Source: Tenrec ecaudatus
Lineage: Eukaryota > Chordata > Mammalia > Afrosoricida > Tenrecidae
Direction: 5' to 3'
DNA: 64,000 nucleotides
Assembly: GCF_050624435.1 (NCBI RefSeq)
Contig: NC_134539.1
Location: forward strand, 141,952,025 to 142,016,024
How positions within the stretch are numbered: the stretch's first letter is position 1; every line of letters begins with the position of its first letter. Below are positions 44,925 through 58,232 of this stretch, piece by piece. The translations under genes and the position numbers were made by a program. A model generated the notes under the pieces. The model searched no databases, had not been told where the DNA came from, and saw only the letters and a program-made list of their open reading frames with translations.

Positions 44925-45415
44925 ACATACCCCCCCACCCCTGCAAGGGGATGAACAATAGAAACCATGGTGGGGGGATGGAGACAGCGGTTAGTGTAAG
45001 ATATGAAAATAATAATTTATAATTTATCAAGGGGTTAGAGAGAGGGAGGGGAAAAATGAGGAGCTGATACTAAGAGCTCAATAGAAAGTAAATGTTTAAA
45101 AAATAATTGATGGCATATGACAAAATAATAGTTTATAAATTAACAAGGGTTTATAAGGGAGGGGGGAACGGTGAGGGAGAGGAAAAATGAGGAGCTGGTA
45201 CCAAGGGTTTATGTAGAAAGCAAATGTTTTGAGAATGATGAGGGCAACAAATGTACAAATGTGCTTGACATACAATGGATGGATGGATGATGTTGTATGA
45301 ACCCCCAATAAAATGGTTTAAAAATTGATGGCAACATATATACAAATACACTTGATGTATGGATTTTTATAAGAGCTGTAATAGGGCCAATAAAGTGATC
45401 CTTTATATATATATG
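44925..45415 (+). repeat. L1-type LINE 3' tail, outer copy of a nest
   Basis: Left part 44925-45115 ('agacagcggttagtgtaag', 'tgatactaagagctcaatag'). Right part 45323-45415 ('attgatggcaacatatatac', 'gggccaataaagtgatcc'). The two join cleanly when the inner copy is removed. Confidence 0.82.
45105..45333 (+). mobile_element. L1-type tail nested in same family, 11-bp TSD
   Basis: The inner copy spans 45116-45322 and ends 'cccccaataaaatggttta'. AATTGATGGCA flanks it at 45105-45115 and 45323-45333. It is a younger insertion of the same family in the same orientation. Confidence 0.88.
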
Positions 45416-46595
45416 GCTTAGATGAGTTAAAGATCTTGCTTCAGGCTCCACAGCTGGTCAGGGCCAGGGCTGAGGTCTTACCTGAGACTGTGACTAGGCA
45501 GTCTGCCCTCTGAGCTCCGAACATACGAGGGCCAGAGGAGCAGCAGTACAGTCAAGTGAGTGTGTAAACCTGCTCAAAATGGTTTGCTATGATCTTTGTC
45601 GCCAATGATGATGGATATTGTATTCGAAAGAGGTCGCTCGATGATCCTTGGCGTGGTACCAGTCCTAGAGCGGCGCTGGGAGTGAGGACAATCCTTTGGG
45701 AAAGAGGGTTAAACTATTGCAGTTCTCCCTAGAACATATTGACTATAAGGTACTTGGAAGCAACCAACCAATTAAAAAACAAAGATTAGGGTGCTGGTTT
45801 TAAAATTAAATGTTAGAAAAACCTGAATAACTGAATTCTTCTTTTGGAGACTGACTGACATATGCATATTAGCATCTTGTAAGCTCTAAAAAAGATACAA
45901 TGCAAAAAAGGGATTTTGCTTAACTCATAGTGAGTCGGCCAAGGTGACCTTCCTTAATCAACCTGTGACCAGCAGAACACACCTTGGAGAACAATAGAGC
46001 TAGTCCAAAGGCGTGTCCAGCTCTGTGGTCCTCTCTGTGACTGCGAATGTCAATCTGGAGGACTTGGCATTGAAGGTAGGACAGATCAGGTGATCACTGT
46101 ATCTGTCGCTTCCATGATTGAAAACCTTGTCTGGCTTGCGCCATGTACAGCTGGTGGGAATTGGGTCTTTGCATGGGAGCTTGTCATTTGTCAGTCCATG
46201 AGAAATAGAGTCAAGCACATTTTAAACAAGTTGGTTATGGACACAAGGTTAAATAACAACCTAAGAGGAGCCAACTGACAACAGAGTTTTGTTTTGAAAA
46301 TACTTACATTTCTCTGGGAAAGAGTGAGTAACATTATGTATATGCTTTGGCCTATTGTTGATATCTGAGATTTGCAACTTATAAATAGAAGCACCCAATC
46401 TCTGTGGTAAGCAAATTCATTAAATTCCTACAAGTAATTCCTAGTGGGAGTGGTAAATCTAGACTGGGGTTGTTAATAGGTCTGCCCCCTCACCCCCCGC
46501 TGAGAATTCTTGGACACACAGAGAAGAGCCACTAGAAAAAGTGAGACTAACCATCCCATCTTTCTCAGTTCCAATTAAGGACTTTGCATAATTAT
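45416..46595. other. Intergenic, nothing recognised
   Basis: No gene or clear repeat was seen. Confidence 0.45.
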
Positions 46596-46765
46596 ATTTT
46601 AAAAAGGTGTCATAGACTCTTAGACCTAGAAAGGGCTTCTGTAATGTTCCAAACCCTTCCTTTACAAGAGGCCAAGGGAGCTTGGTGGGGTTAGAGGCCC
46701 AGGTTTAAGAAGGGCTGGACTGGAACTCAGTCCAATGCCATTTCTCTTAGCCTCTTAAGACATTC
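46596..46765. repeat. Possible ancient interspersed repeat
   Basis: 'catagactcttagacctag', 'aaagggcttctgtaatg' and 'tggactggaactcagtcc' resemble a common old mammalian repeat in layout. Weak. Confidence 0.3.
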
Positions 46766-46864
46766 CAGGGTCATTTTAAGGCATGACTCACTTTAGCATT
46801 CCTTATCACGACACAGGGGATCTCATTTGCTCTGAGATGTTGGGCGGTGTTGAGGGGGTTGGGG

Positions 46865-47085
46865 CAAGCCATAGTTCTCCAGCCCTGTCCTGAAGTTTGG
46901 AGTTCGTGGGTGGGACAAATCTTTAGCTCTCTAGGCGGATACACACAAGGTTGGAGGTTCCATCCACTCAGAGGTGACCTGGATGAAAGGCTAGAAAACC
47001 AACTGCTGATTTTCTACAAACTACGGGGCATAGTTCTGCTCTTGACATCCATGGGGCTGCCATGAGTCAGACCCCGTTAAACTTT
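46865..47085 (+). repeat. AfroSINE, diverged
   Basis: 'ggttggaggttccatccac', 'ctacggggcatagttctgc' and 'catggggctgccatgagtcag'. Confidence 0.55.
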
Positions 47086-48476
47086 TCTCATGGCTTAGAG
47101 GTTGCTGCCACCCCTTGATTGCCCTGCACCTATGCCCTTTTTCTCTACCCGTCCCCAACTTCTTCAAAGTTATCTTTGTTAACATATGTGTGCACTTCCC
47201 AAGTCCTCTGGGATCCGAAGGGCGATGACACTCAGTTCAATGGTGGTTTTCCAGTGGTTCCATTTTCCCTGAGGCTTTGGAAGGTTGGAGAACAAAAGCG
47301 TTTACTGCCGTGCTTGGCTCTTTCCAGTCTGTACTGTTAATAAGTTTTGGAATATGGGCAGAAACTCCAGTCGGAGTACTTGCCTATACCCTTGGTAAAG
47401 CTCAGGCTGCGATTCAGTAACTGAACTTGTCTGTGGCGATCTGCCTGTAGTCCTTAAGCCATCTTCAGACATCGCGGATCGAGAAATCATGAGAGGAAAA
47501 TAATATGTGGGGAATTCGCACTGGAGCCAGCTTCCCAGCCCGTGGGGAGCGGTGGAGTATGCGAATTTGTTCTTTGACGCTTGGTGATCGGAGGGAGCGC
47601 CCTTTCCTATGCAGGAAGCCCTCCCTCCTTTGCTGCAGGGGCTACTGCGTGCGAGAGCTCCCGTCGCTATTTCTGATTCCTCAAAAGAAATTCGGAGGGG
47701 CAGGCCTCTTTTTCACATTCCAAGTGCTTCTCCTCTTAGATCCCTTGAGTACCCAGGAGGGCCGCGTTTTTTAGCTGGAGGGTGAAATGGAACCTCTCCC
47801 TGGGTGCTCGGAGCGAGTCCCTTTGGGGCAGCGCCCCCCCTTCCGGAGGGCAGCATCCTGGTGGGGGTGGGGGCTCAGCTTTGATCCCAGGGCACCTTTT
47901 GTCCCTGGAGACGCCCTGCCAACCAGGTATGTGGAGGGTAAGTGCTACTCGTTTTCCAGGGCGGCTAGGGTGGGCTGGGCGGGGAGGAGGCTCTGGGGGC
48001 GGCGGGCAGTGGGAGCCGGTGACCACGGGTGGGCGCACGGCACTCACTAACTGGGCGTCTCCAGGGAACTTCGGGGGTGGGGTCCACCGGCTCAGGGACT
48101 TCCTTCCTCAGATGCTCTTCGGAGGCAGGGTAACCCCACCGCTCTCCCGAACTCGTGCTGAGGGACTGAGCCGGCGCGGGGATTCGACCCCGAGAAAACC
48201 CGGGCCCCGGTGGAGCGACCCCTGCAGCGCCGGGCACCCGCCCTGCTCCTCAGCCGGGGCCGGTCCCACAAAGACGGCGGCGGGACGTGCGGGGCTCGGG
48301 GAGCAGGGCGGACCCGGGCCGGGCGCCCCTGAGGCGGCCCGACCTCCCCTCGCGTAGCAGCTCGGCTGCAGGCGCCTTCCGAGCGACCGCCGGGGCTCAG
48401 CCGCACGCTGAGGCGGCGGCTTCCGGTGCCGGGCGCGGGGTCCCCCGGTTAACCCCTGCCCGCCAGCCCGGCCGCT

Positions 48477-48494
48477 GATTGGAGGAGGCGGGGC
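48477..48494 (+). promoter_or_regulatory. TLK2: Inverted CCAAT box next to a GC box
   Basis: GATTGG (48477-48482, an inverted CCAAT, NF-Y type) is followed at once by GGCGGGGC (48487-48494, Sp-type). The pair lies about 120 bp before the CGCG element, typical of CpG-island promoters. Confidence 0.6.
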
Positions 48495-48605
48495 GCCGGG
48501 GCTGCGGGGACCCTTCCACCTTCCTTCTTCTCTCCCCCTCCCCCCGCCGTCGACGCTTCCTCCACCCCCCCAGCGCCCCCCCACCCCGCCTCCCAGCCGT
48601 GCAAA

Positions 48606-48615
48606 TCTCGCGAGG
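48606..48615 (+). promoter_or_regulatory. TLK2: CGCG element (BANP/TCTCGCGAGA-type)
   Basis: TCTCGCGAGG matches the TCTCGCGAGA promoter motif at 9 of 10 positions with the palindromic core CTCGCGAG intact. The motif is bound by BANP in mammals, when unmethylated, and usually sits close to transcription starts. Confidence 0.7.
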
Positions 48616-49117
48616 AAACACGCGGTTTCACTAGTGTGTTTACACCGATCACTACTAATCCGGACCGAACCGATCCGGATTAAGGGGCCCGGAGGCGGGT
48701 CCTGGGCACCAGCGGTTCCGACCCCCCCGCCCTCCGCGCCGCACCCGAGTGGCCCCCCAGCCGAGAGGCCCCCACCTCCCGGCCCGGCCTGAGCCCTCCT
48801 GTGCCTCCCTTGGCCTTTGTCCGGCGCCAGGAGGCCGGTCCCGCGCCCCCCCGCGGCCGCCCGGGCCCGGGCCCGCGTCGGGCGCCCGGCTCTGTACGCG
48901 AGCCCGGGGATCTGCGGCCTCCGCGGCCCCCTCCCCCGCCCGCCCTCTCGTGGAGCCGGGCGCCGGCGGCGGCTGCCCGGGCGGGGGGTTGCGGCGTCCA
49001 GGAGAGGCCCCGGCTCCGCCCCGGGCCTGCCCAGGGGGAGAGCGAGGCGACCCGCAGCCGGGTCGGGTCGGGGCCCCTCCCGGGAGGAGCGTGGAGCGGC
49101 GGTGGCGGCGGCGGCAG
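48616..49117 (+). other. TLK2: TLK2 non-coding first exon (inferred)
   Basis: TLK2 coding starts in a downstream exon with only 5 nt of leader, so a 5' UTR exon must lie in the island. A strong donor CAG|GTGAGC at 49117/49118 follows a (GGC)n run. The transcription start is not fixed by sequence; I place it just after the CGCG element. A second possible donor, ACAG|GTGGGC, is at 49437/49438. Confidence 0.5.
48656..48682. promoter_or_regulatory. 9-bp inverted repeat with 9-nt spacer
   Basis: TAATCCGGA (48656-48664) and TCCGGATTA (48674-48682) are perfect inverted repeats. The arms contain an ETS-like GGAT core and a TAATCC homeodomain-like core. It is 40 bp from the CGCG element. Function unknown. 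Confidence 0.6.
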
Positions 49118-51076
<1,959 letters not shown>

Positions 51077-51208
51077 TGAAGAATACTTTGCGTAGGACCA
51101 CACTGAGGGTCGGATCATGGGGAAGGTTTGCTTCCTATTCCAATGAACCCTGGAGCCCTACCAGTCAGTCACCCCAGTAATCATTTAACACTATGTTTGA
51201 AGGTGTTC

Positions 51209-51290
51209 TATGAGGGGGCTTCCAAACACTTAGGGGAAAATGGAATTAAAGAGCAATGGGATTTTTCCGTGAACTTTTTGAGCTCCCTCG
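51209..51290. mobile_element. Palindromic mariner-like MITE, copy 3
   Basis: 'gagggggcttccaaacactt' pairs with 'cgtgaactttttgagctccctc' across about 80 bp. Same layout as 44729-44812. Confidence 0.65.
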
Positions 51291-51464
51291 GATATGGGAA
51301 CACACACTTCATTTTTACTTCTTATCTAAGAGGTATGAGCATCTCGTTGCAAGGATACTAACAGGGTGTTTATTTAGAGGCTGCGCTGGATTTTGTCAGA
51401 ACTTCTTCATCTTTCTGAAGAACACTTTAAGTTGAAAGCACTGTCGGTTCACTACTGTGGACTT

Positions 51465-51600
51465 TTTGAGGTTATGTGGTGTCCCACTCGTTTAGCATCG
51501 AGTAGATCGGAATCGCCGTGGCCGAGTCGAGCTGTCCCTTGTGGTTTCCGAGACTGCCACATCTTTCACCCTTGGAGTGGCTGGTGGGATCCAGGGCTCT
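51465..51600 (-). repeat. AfroSINE 3' half
   Basis: 'gcatcgagtagatcggaatc', 'ccgagtcgagctgtccc' and 'tggtttccgagactgcc' with 'ggagtggctggtggg'. Confidence 0.6.
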
Positions 51601-52477
51601 CTACATACAATGAAGGATACTTTTTAAATGCACAAGTACTAGAGATTTCGTGGCGGGGGCGAGGATTCTTATATTCTGTGGAATATTTTTGATTCGGGTT
51701 GCTTTTCAGGATCTTGATTCTTTTTAAGCCATGTATCTAAAGAAGAGCAATTGGAAACTGATCCTCACATTGTCTCATAAGCTGTTTGTTATAATTAAGC
51801 AAATCGGTCAACTTTAAAAAGACACAACACAGAGTTTTAAAATCCTCTTCTGCCCAGTCTTGTCAGTTCTCCAGAGCTGCTGTTTGTCAGGTTCTCCCTG
51901 CTTTCTCCTATTTTTACTTTTGTCAGGAGGAGGATGCTATAAGAGCAAGCCCTTATTTATGGGCACGTGTTGTACTCACACAATGTTATGACTTGTGCAT
52001 CTTTATCTAGCTGCGATTTCACCCCTCTGCTCACAGCGTGCTTTAATCTCAAGTGTAAACAATCTTTATGAACAGTTTCACCAATCCAAGGTTGTGGCAT
52101 TACTTGGGTTTGAGATATGTAAAGTTTTCATCTTGAACTTCATGGGACACACACAGATGTCTTCTTATGTCTTAGAAAACTCGATTTTGTGCAGTCCGCA
52201 GTAGGGACCATTGCAGTCAGGCTTGTCATCATCATAACTTACTGTGGTCCAGAGCTGGAGAGCTGTTTAATGAAAATAAACTTAGCCTCAGACTCTGGTT
52301 AGTAGCTTCTTAAATAAAAAGGTGTGTATCAGTGTTGAGATGGAAAAGCTAGCCTCTTTGGTGGATCTTAAAATTTTGGTGAGCTGGAGTAGCATGCTGG
52401 TTTTTGTTCATTTAACTAATATCGAGTGTTCATTCCATGCTAAGCTTTTGCAGGCATAGCATTTTCCTCATGCATGC

Positions 52478-52565
52478 ATGCAAGCATTCATTTATTTAGC
52501 AAATGTCTGTTGAGGACTGACTTGGTGTCAAGCACGGCAGGGTCTCCAAGCTGAGAGCTGGGGAG
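52478..52565 (-). repeat. L2-like 3' end
   Basis: 'cattcatttatttagcaaatg', 'tctgttgaggactgac' and 'tggtgtcaagcacgg' fit the antisense L2 end. Confidence 0.5.
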
Positions 52566-53030
52566 AGAGAGGCGCTAGATGGATGAGAGCTGTTGGAGAT
52601 GAGGCGAGGTGCTATGAGAATGAGGGATTTGTTGCACACATTTTGAAGTTCTTGGTTTCTTTGAAATTAAACAACTGACTTTCGTAGTACTTTGGAGTGC
52701 CTGTGTACTTGGGTATTGTTATGTGCTAAAGCAACTTGTACTAATGTCAATTCTCTGCTCTATGGGAAGCCTCATCAACTAGACATGAGCAGTATATTTG
52801 AGTATTAAATTCATTATTGGTTCAATTGATTAATAATGACCTTTGATAGGACTTTTAACTTGGGAATTCATCTTGAGGTTCATATTGAGGTTTGTCTGTT
52901 CAAATGAGTAAAAGTCAGTATTTAAATTACATGCGATATAAACTCATTAGACTTTATAGATGGACATTTCTATTCTTTGCTTTTAAGTTTATGAAGGCTA
53001 TATGCCAGTATGTTCTTCATGGGATAGAAT

Positions 53031-53226
53031 ATAGGTTCCCAAATTTACTTGGACTACTGTCGCATTTTCAGGAAGGAAAAAAAAAATTTACTTAGTGTCC
53101 CCTGATACCTTTTGTACTATAGTCCCTAATTAGAGCTAAAGTGCAGGTATCTGTGTTTGCAGCCTCCCTGGTTTTTCCTTTGAGGGCCCCCCCAGGGGGC
53201 AGTATGGCCCATTTGGGGAAACTGGA
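53031..53226. mobile_element. hAT-like non-autonomous element, copy 2 (best)
   Basis: It starts AGGTTCCCAAAT and ends ATTTGGGGAAACT, which are imperfect inverted repeats. Internal blocks: an A-rich run, 'tagtgtcccctgatacc', 'taaagtgcaggtatctgtg' and 'gggcccccccagggggcag'. About 195 bp. Confidence 0.65.
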
Positions 53227-53427
53227 CTACAGCATCAGCGATGGGTATGAGTTGACATTCTGAATTGTGCTACCCATGTAACAAAGGCGCCAGCAAAGTT
53301 GATGCAGTGATCTGTTTAACAGGAAGTTCTCTTTTAATATCTGTGCAGAGAAAGCAGTTCATTTTTGTCCAGTTGTTTTAAAATTAGTTATGTATTATGA
53401 TGTTTTCAATCATGGTACGTATAGGAA

Positions 53428-53459
53428 GGGTTCCCCCCCCCCCCGCCCCCCTCATCCCT
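53428..53459 (+). repeat. C-rich simple repeat
   Basis: A run of C broken by a single G. No further structure. Confidence 0.8.
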
Positions 53460-54267
53460 CCCATAGCAAAAGAAACTTAGAAAACAGTAAAGAAATTATT
53501 TGGTAGTTTGCAGAGGTAGTCTGAGAGAAAAAAAAATCTCCATTTTGCATATAACTTTTTATTCGCAATACATTGAGTCTCTTCTACTTTTGGCTTGAAA
53601 TGATGGTGGGTAGAGGGCAGTGGAACTGGGAGAAAAAAATGCTTTGGGAAAAAGACCCCCCCCCATACCTTGGATTCTGCATTCTGCGTCATAATTTTCC
53701 AAGGAGGATGTCAATGTGTTGATAGCCGATTGCAGTTTTGCAGAGATCAAGAGTGTCAGCCCTTGCTTTTCCAAATGGGAAAGCAGAGCCACTGACCTGT
53801 GATAGTGCCATCTAGTGGGTCTGTTGCTGCCTCGCTTCATGGATTAGCTCTCCTTTCTCCTAACTGTTCACGATCTTTCAGGACTTTGTGGTGTCCGTAG
53901 AAGGAAGAAAGCCAGAGCCACTGTGGATGCATTCCTGTGGCCAAGAGTGGTAGGAGTTGCTGCCCTGTGTGCACTTCCTGTTACTGTAGACCTACTGTCA
54001 GGTTGCTTCAAGTTTTTTAACACCTGAAAATTAGATAAAATCATAAAACGGAGACTAAACCAAAACAACCAAGGAACCAAGTGTATTACTCAAAATTTAA
54101 GCTAAGATTTTTGTATTTGCAGGGTTTTAATTTTCTTGCATATTTTATTTCCTTGCATTCATGTTGTTTTTTTTGTTCCTGGTAGCATATTTAATTCATC
54201 ATGACCATGATATAGAACCTACTTGTTGGGTATGCACTGTATGATTTTCTTTAAATGGTGTTTTCAG

Positions 54268-54415
54268 CAGTTTGAAACCACCAGCCACTCTGCAGGAGAG
54301 ACTTTCTACTCCCATAAAGTTTAGAGTCTTGCACACACACAGTGGTAATTCCACCCTGTCCTGTAGGGTTGCTCTGAGTCATCATGGACTAGATGGCAGG
54401 GAGTTTACGTAGATC
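54268..54415 (+). repeat. AfroSINE, head lost
   Basis: 'cagtttgaaaccaccagcc', 'ctttctactcccataaag', 'cctgtcctgtagggttgc' and 'agatggcagggagttt'. Confidence 0.8.
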
Positions 54416-54689
54416 ATTGGGAACTGGCTTTTAAGAAACCTCTACATAATCAGCTCACTGGACTAATGGACATTGGCCGTTCTCTTTTTAATAAGACACA
54501 CTGAATTATGCCCACTGCACTGCTCCACCAGTTGAGTGATAGCTGTAGTAGGATCAGGTTGATCACTTGGACTTCTTTACAAAATTTAATACAAAATTGC
54601 GTAAACCAACACTATGTGATTGCCCAATGAAAGAATTGCTGTTTCTATGAAAACGAAGTTAACTGTTATGTAAAGACTCAATGTAAGGA

Positions 54690-54895
54690 CCAAGAAGTGA
54701 TTACACATTGGGCTGCTAACCATAAGGTAAGCAGTTCAAAACTACCCACCGATGTGTGGGAGAAAGACAGGGCTTTCTACCCCTGTAAAGTTGCAGTCTC
54801 GGAAACGCACAGAGGTAATTCTCCCCTGTCCTATCGATTTGCTATGAGTCGGTATGGAATTGATGGTAGTGAGTTTGGTTTGGAAGGAGGCATTT
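54690..54895 (+). repeat. AfroSINE, near full length
   Basis: 'gaagtgattacacattggg', 'aaggtaagcagttcaaaac', 'agacagggctttctaccc', 'gcagtctcggaaacgcac' and 'tgctatgagtcggtatgg'. Confidence 0.88.
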
Positions 54896-55815
54896 GTAAA
54901 AATTTGTTTTAAATTAGCTCCTTGGCAACTATCTTTAAAATTTTCACTTCAATTTGAAAGAAACAGAAGCTGGAATTTGCAGCCCATGCTTTGTGGGTAT
55001 GGTTGTCGTATGTGCTTCCTGTGGAGCCAGATTCCCTGGAACTGTAGCTCAAAGGGTTTTAATTGCTAGTCAAAAGAAGGTGTATTAACCCCTGGCTGTG
55101 GGCAAAGAGACACCTGATTGGTGGTGGTGCTCTTATATCAGTCAGGGGCAAAGCAGACTGGCAACCCTTTGTTCATCCTAGCTTGATGCCCAGATCGTGG
55201 CCAGAGCTGTTTCATGCCTAGGGCACATATAAAACAACAACAGCAACAACAAAAGAATATGTATTTATATGAGTTAAGTGCAAAGAAAATGTTGAGGATC
55301 TAATTTTTAATTTTCCTTGCTAACTTGATTAATGGTCCAGTTTTATTTAATAATGGTTTCAGTTTTATTGAATACAAACACTTATGCAATTTATGACCTT
55401 GAACTAATGAAATGGAAAACCGAGAAGCCATGAAGGAAGGAATGTTTGTTTTGTCATAGTTAGAATCCCTACTTTAGCTCAGGACCATAGTCTCAGAGGT
55501 CATAAAGGTAAATTGGAATAATAACCTGCAAGGACAATGTTTTATATCCTTCTTTGGTGAGTAGCAACTGAGATCTAAATGCCTACAAAGCAGACATCTA
55601 AGGTGCAACTATTGGCCTCTTCTCATTTGGAGCAAAGAAAGGGTGACTAAAATTAAAGATGCAAGGAAATAATTAGCCCAGAGGACTGATGGACCACATG
55701 AACCCCAGACTTCACAGTTCTGCGACCAGAACTAGATGGTTCTCTACTACCACTGCTGACTGCTCTGAAAGGGATCACAATTGGAGATCTTTGGTAAAGG
55801 AGAAGATTGATTTCT

Positions 55816-56656
55816 AATTAAAAACTAAAAAAAATTTTTTTTAATACTTTTATTGGGGGCTTTTCACATCTCATCACAATCCATACATTCATCCAGTGTG
55901 CTAAACATACTTGCACATATGCTGCCATCATCATTTTCAAAGCATTCTTTTCCCACTTGAACCCCTGATACCAGCTCCCCATTTCTTCCTCCCTCACCCA
56001 GCCTTCCTCACGAACTGTGGATAAGCTAAAGATTATTATTTTCATATGTTACATCATCCTCCATCGCCCCTCACCCACTTTTCTGTTGTTCGTCCCCTGG
56101 GAGGGGAGTATAGGTTGATCCTTGTGATCGATTCCCCTTTTCTCCCCCCCACCCTTTCCTACTCCTCCTGGTTTCTCTACTCTCCTTGTTGGTCCTGAGG
56201 GGTTTATCTATCCTGGATTCCCTGTGTTGTGGGCTCTTATCTGTAGCAGTGTGCGTATTCTGGTTTAATCCGATTTTTAGGGTAGATTCGAGGTCATGAT
56301 AGTGGAGGCAAGGAAGCACCAAAGAACTAGAGGAAAGTTGTGTATTTCATTGGTGCTATACTGCACCTGACTGGCTCACCTCTTCCCTGTGACCCCTCTG
56401 TGAGGGGATGTCCAATTGTCTACACATGGGCATTGGGTCTCTACTTCATGCTTCCCCCTCCTCCACATTCACCTTGGGTATGATTTTGTTCTGGGTTTTA
56501 GATACCTGACACCTGATCCCTTCCACACCTCGTGATCACATAGGCTCGTGTGCTTCTTCCATTTGGGCTTTGTTGCTTCTCAGATAGATGGCCGCTTGTT
56601 TATCTTCAAGTCTTTAAGACCCTGAAAAAGTAGAAAATTATTTTGAATTAAAAACT
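55816..56656 (-). mobile_element. L1-type LINE tail with 11-bp TSD, inside family B repeat
   Basis: The tail spans 55827-56645, from 'acttttattgggggctttt' to 'tcaagtctttaagaccctg'. AATTAAAAACT flanks it at 55816-55826 and 56646-56656. This sequence differs more from the other tails, suggesting an older subfamily. Confidence 0.78.
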
Positions 56657-57060
56657 CAAAATCTGAAAAAGACTAGGTTTACTGGTCTGTTAGAGACTGG
56701 GCAACACCTTAGATTATGCCCCGTAGACACCCTTCAAGCCTAGAACTGAACTCACCCTTGGCTCACGTTCAGCCAAGTGAGAAGTCTAAGGACGAACTGT
56801 ATGGGGGGGGGGAGGCACATATTCCTTAGGACAGTCAATCATATGAGATCAAAAGGGCAACATTTCCCCAGGACTAAACCTCTGATGGCTGGAAGGGGTT
56901 AGCAAAGAAGGTCACAAGGGCATAATATATGCAGTGAGGAAGTGAGAGTGCTGTTGTAATCAATGTCATGAAGCAAAAACATGTGAATTATTGAATGGAA
57001 ACCAATTTGCTTTGTAAACTTCCACCTGAATTATAGTTTGCTTTCTTGGAAGAATCACCA
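56646..57060 (+). repeat. Interspersed repeat family B, copy 2
   Basis: 'aaaagactaggtttactgg', 'tctgttagagactgggc', 'gaactgaactcacccttgg' and 'gtaaacttccacctgaattat' match 15228-15640 in order. Confidence 0.55.
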
Positions 57061-57369
57061 CTTTGTAGACCCAGAAACAAAGATAATTTATTAGAAATTT
57101 AGGTTTTAGTACTAAACAGTGGGTATTTGAGATCTTTAAAGTACTGCTTTTCTACCTTTCATAAGTTTGTAAGTCTGGTAATATTAAGGGATGAAATTTG
57201 ACTTCCGAAAATACAACTCTGGCATGTGCATCAGTTAGAATAGTGCAGTTAAGGGTAACAGCTAATGGTTTTGTTTCACATACAAATCACTTTTTACTTT
57301 TGTTTTTAAAATATTTTAGGTGTTTTATTTTAATTCATGTTTAAAAAAATCACATAAGCCTGTTGCTCT

Positions 57370-57700
57370 CAGGCTGATTTAAATTCTTAGAGACTCCATA
57401 GGATAGAGTAAGGCTGCCGTAGAGTTTCTAAGGCTATCAGCCTTCACAGGGAGCCCTGGTGTCAATAGTGGTTATGTGTGTTGGGCTATAATCTGCAAGG
57501 TCAGCTGTTCCCAGCCACTACACAGGAGAAAGACCTGGGTTAGTTCTGCCCTGTTCTGTAGGGTCACTGCGAGTTAGTGTTGACTTGATAGCAGTGAACT
57601 TGTTTTTCTGGGGGGAAGCCTTCACAAAAGCAGACTGCCAAATCTTTATACCTCAGAGAGGCTAGTGGCCTTGAACCATGAACCTCCATAATTCATGATT
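57370..57700 (-). repeat. AfroSINE split by a second AfroSINE
   Basis: The left piece ends 'aaggctatcagccttcac'; the right piece resumes 'agccttcacaaaagcagac' and goes on to 'ggccttgaaccatgaacc'. The two pieces join across 57449-57616. Confidence 0.78.
57439..57626 (+). mobile_element. AfroSINE nested in AfroSINE, 10-bp TSD
   Basis: The inner forward copy (57449-57616) runs from 'gggagccctggtgtcaatag' to 'gatagcagtgaacttg'. AGCCTTCACA flanks it at 57439-57448 and 57617-57626. Confidence 0.85.
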
Positions 57701-58049
57701 AGATCATCTTAATCATAAATACTGAATAAGAGTCTGCATTTGTAGACTTGAATTTTACCAATGAATTTTAAGAAACTAGGTTGACAAGTTTTCTGTACTT
57801 GTCTGTGTGTTTGCTTCTGTAGTATTTATTTGATTCTTCCTCATCTCACAGTCAGACGTCAGCTCCTATCACTTGTGGCTCTGGAAATCCTCCAGGCTTT
57901 GTCCACCGCCATGCTGTTGCCTCCATCTATCCGTAGCTCTTCATTCATAACTGTACTAGGTTAAGTCTGAAAGTATTGCTATAGAACATGGAAACCTTTA
58001 TTAAATCCAATCATCAAAGTGTTTTTTTGATGTGGCATCTAGATCATAG

Positions 58050-58232
58050 ATTCCAAAGCTTATTTTACCATCTGCTTTTCAGAAACTAAATTATTTAGTG
58101 CCCCTCCCAATTGAAAAAATGTACATAATCTAAGATAAAGTATAGGTATGTGCTTTTACAGCCCTTCTGGATTATTCCAGCACCCCCCAGCCCCAGGAGT
58201 GGCAGTGACCACTTTGGGAAACACGTAGCTAG
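58050..58232. mobile_element. hAT-like non-autonomous element, copy 3
   Basis: 'gattccaaagcttatttta', 'ttatttagtgcccctccc', 'taaagtataggtatgtgc', 'ggattattccagcacccc' and the end 'cactttgggaaacac'. Confidence 0.6.
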
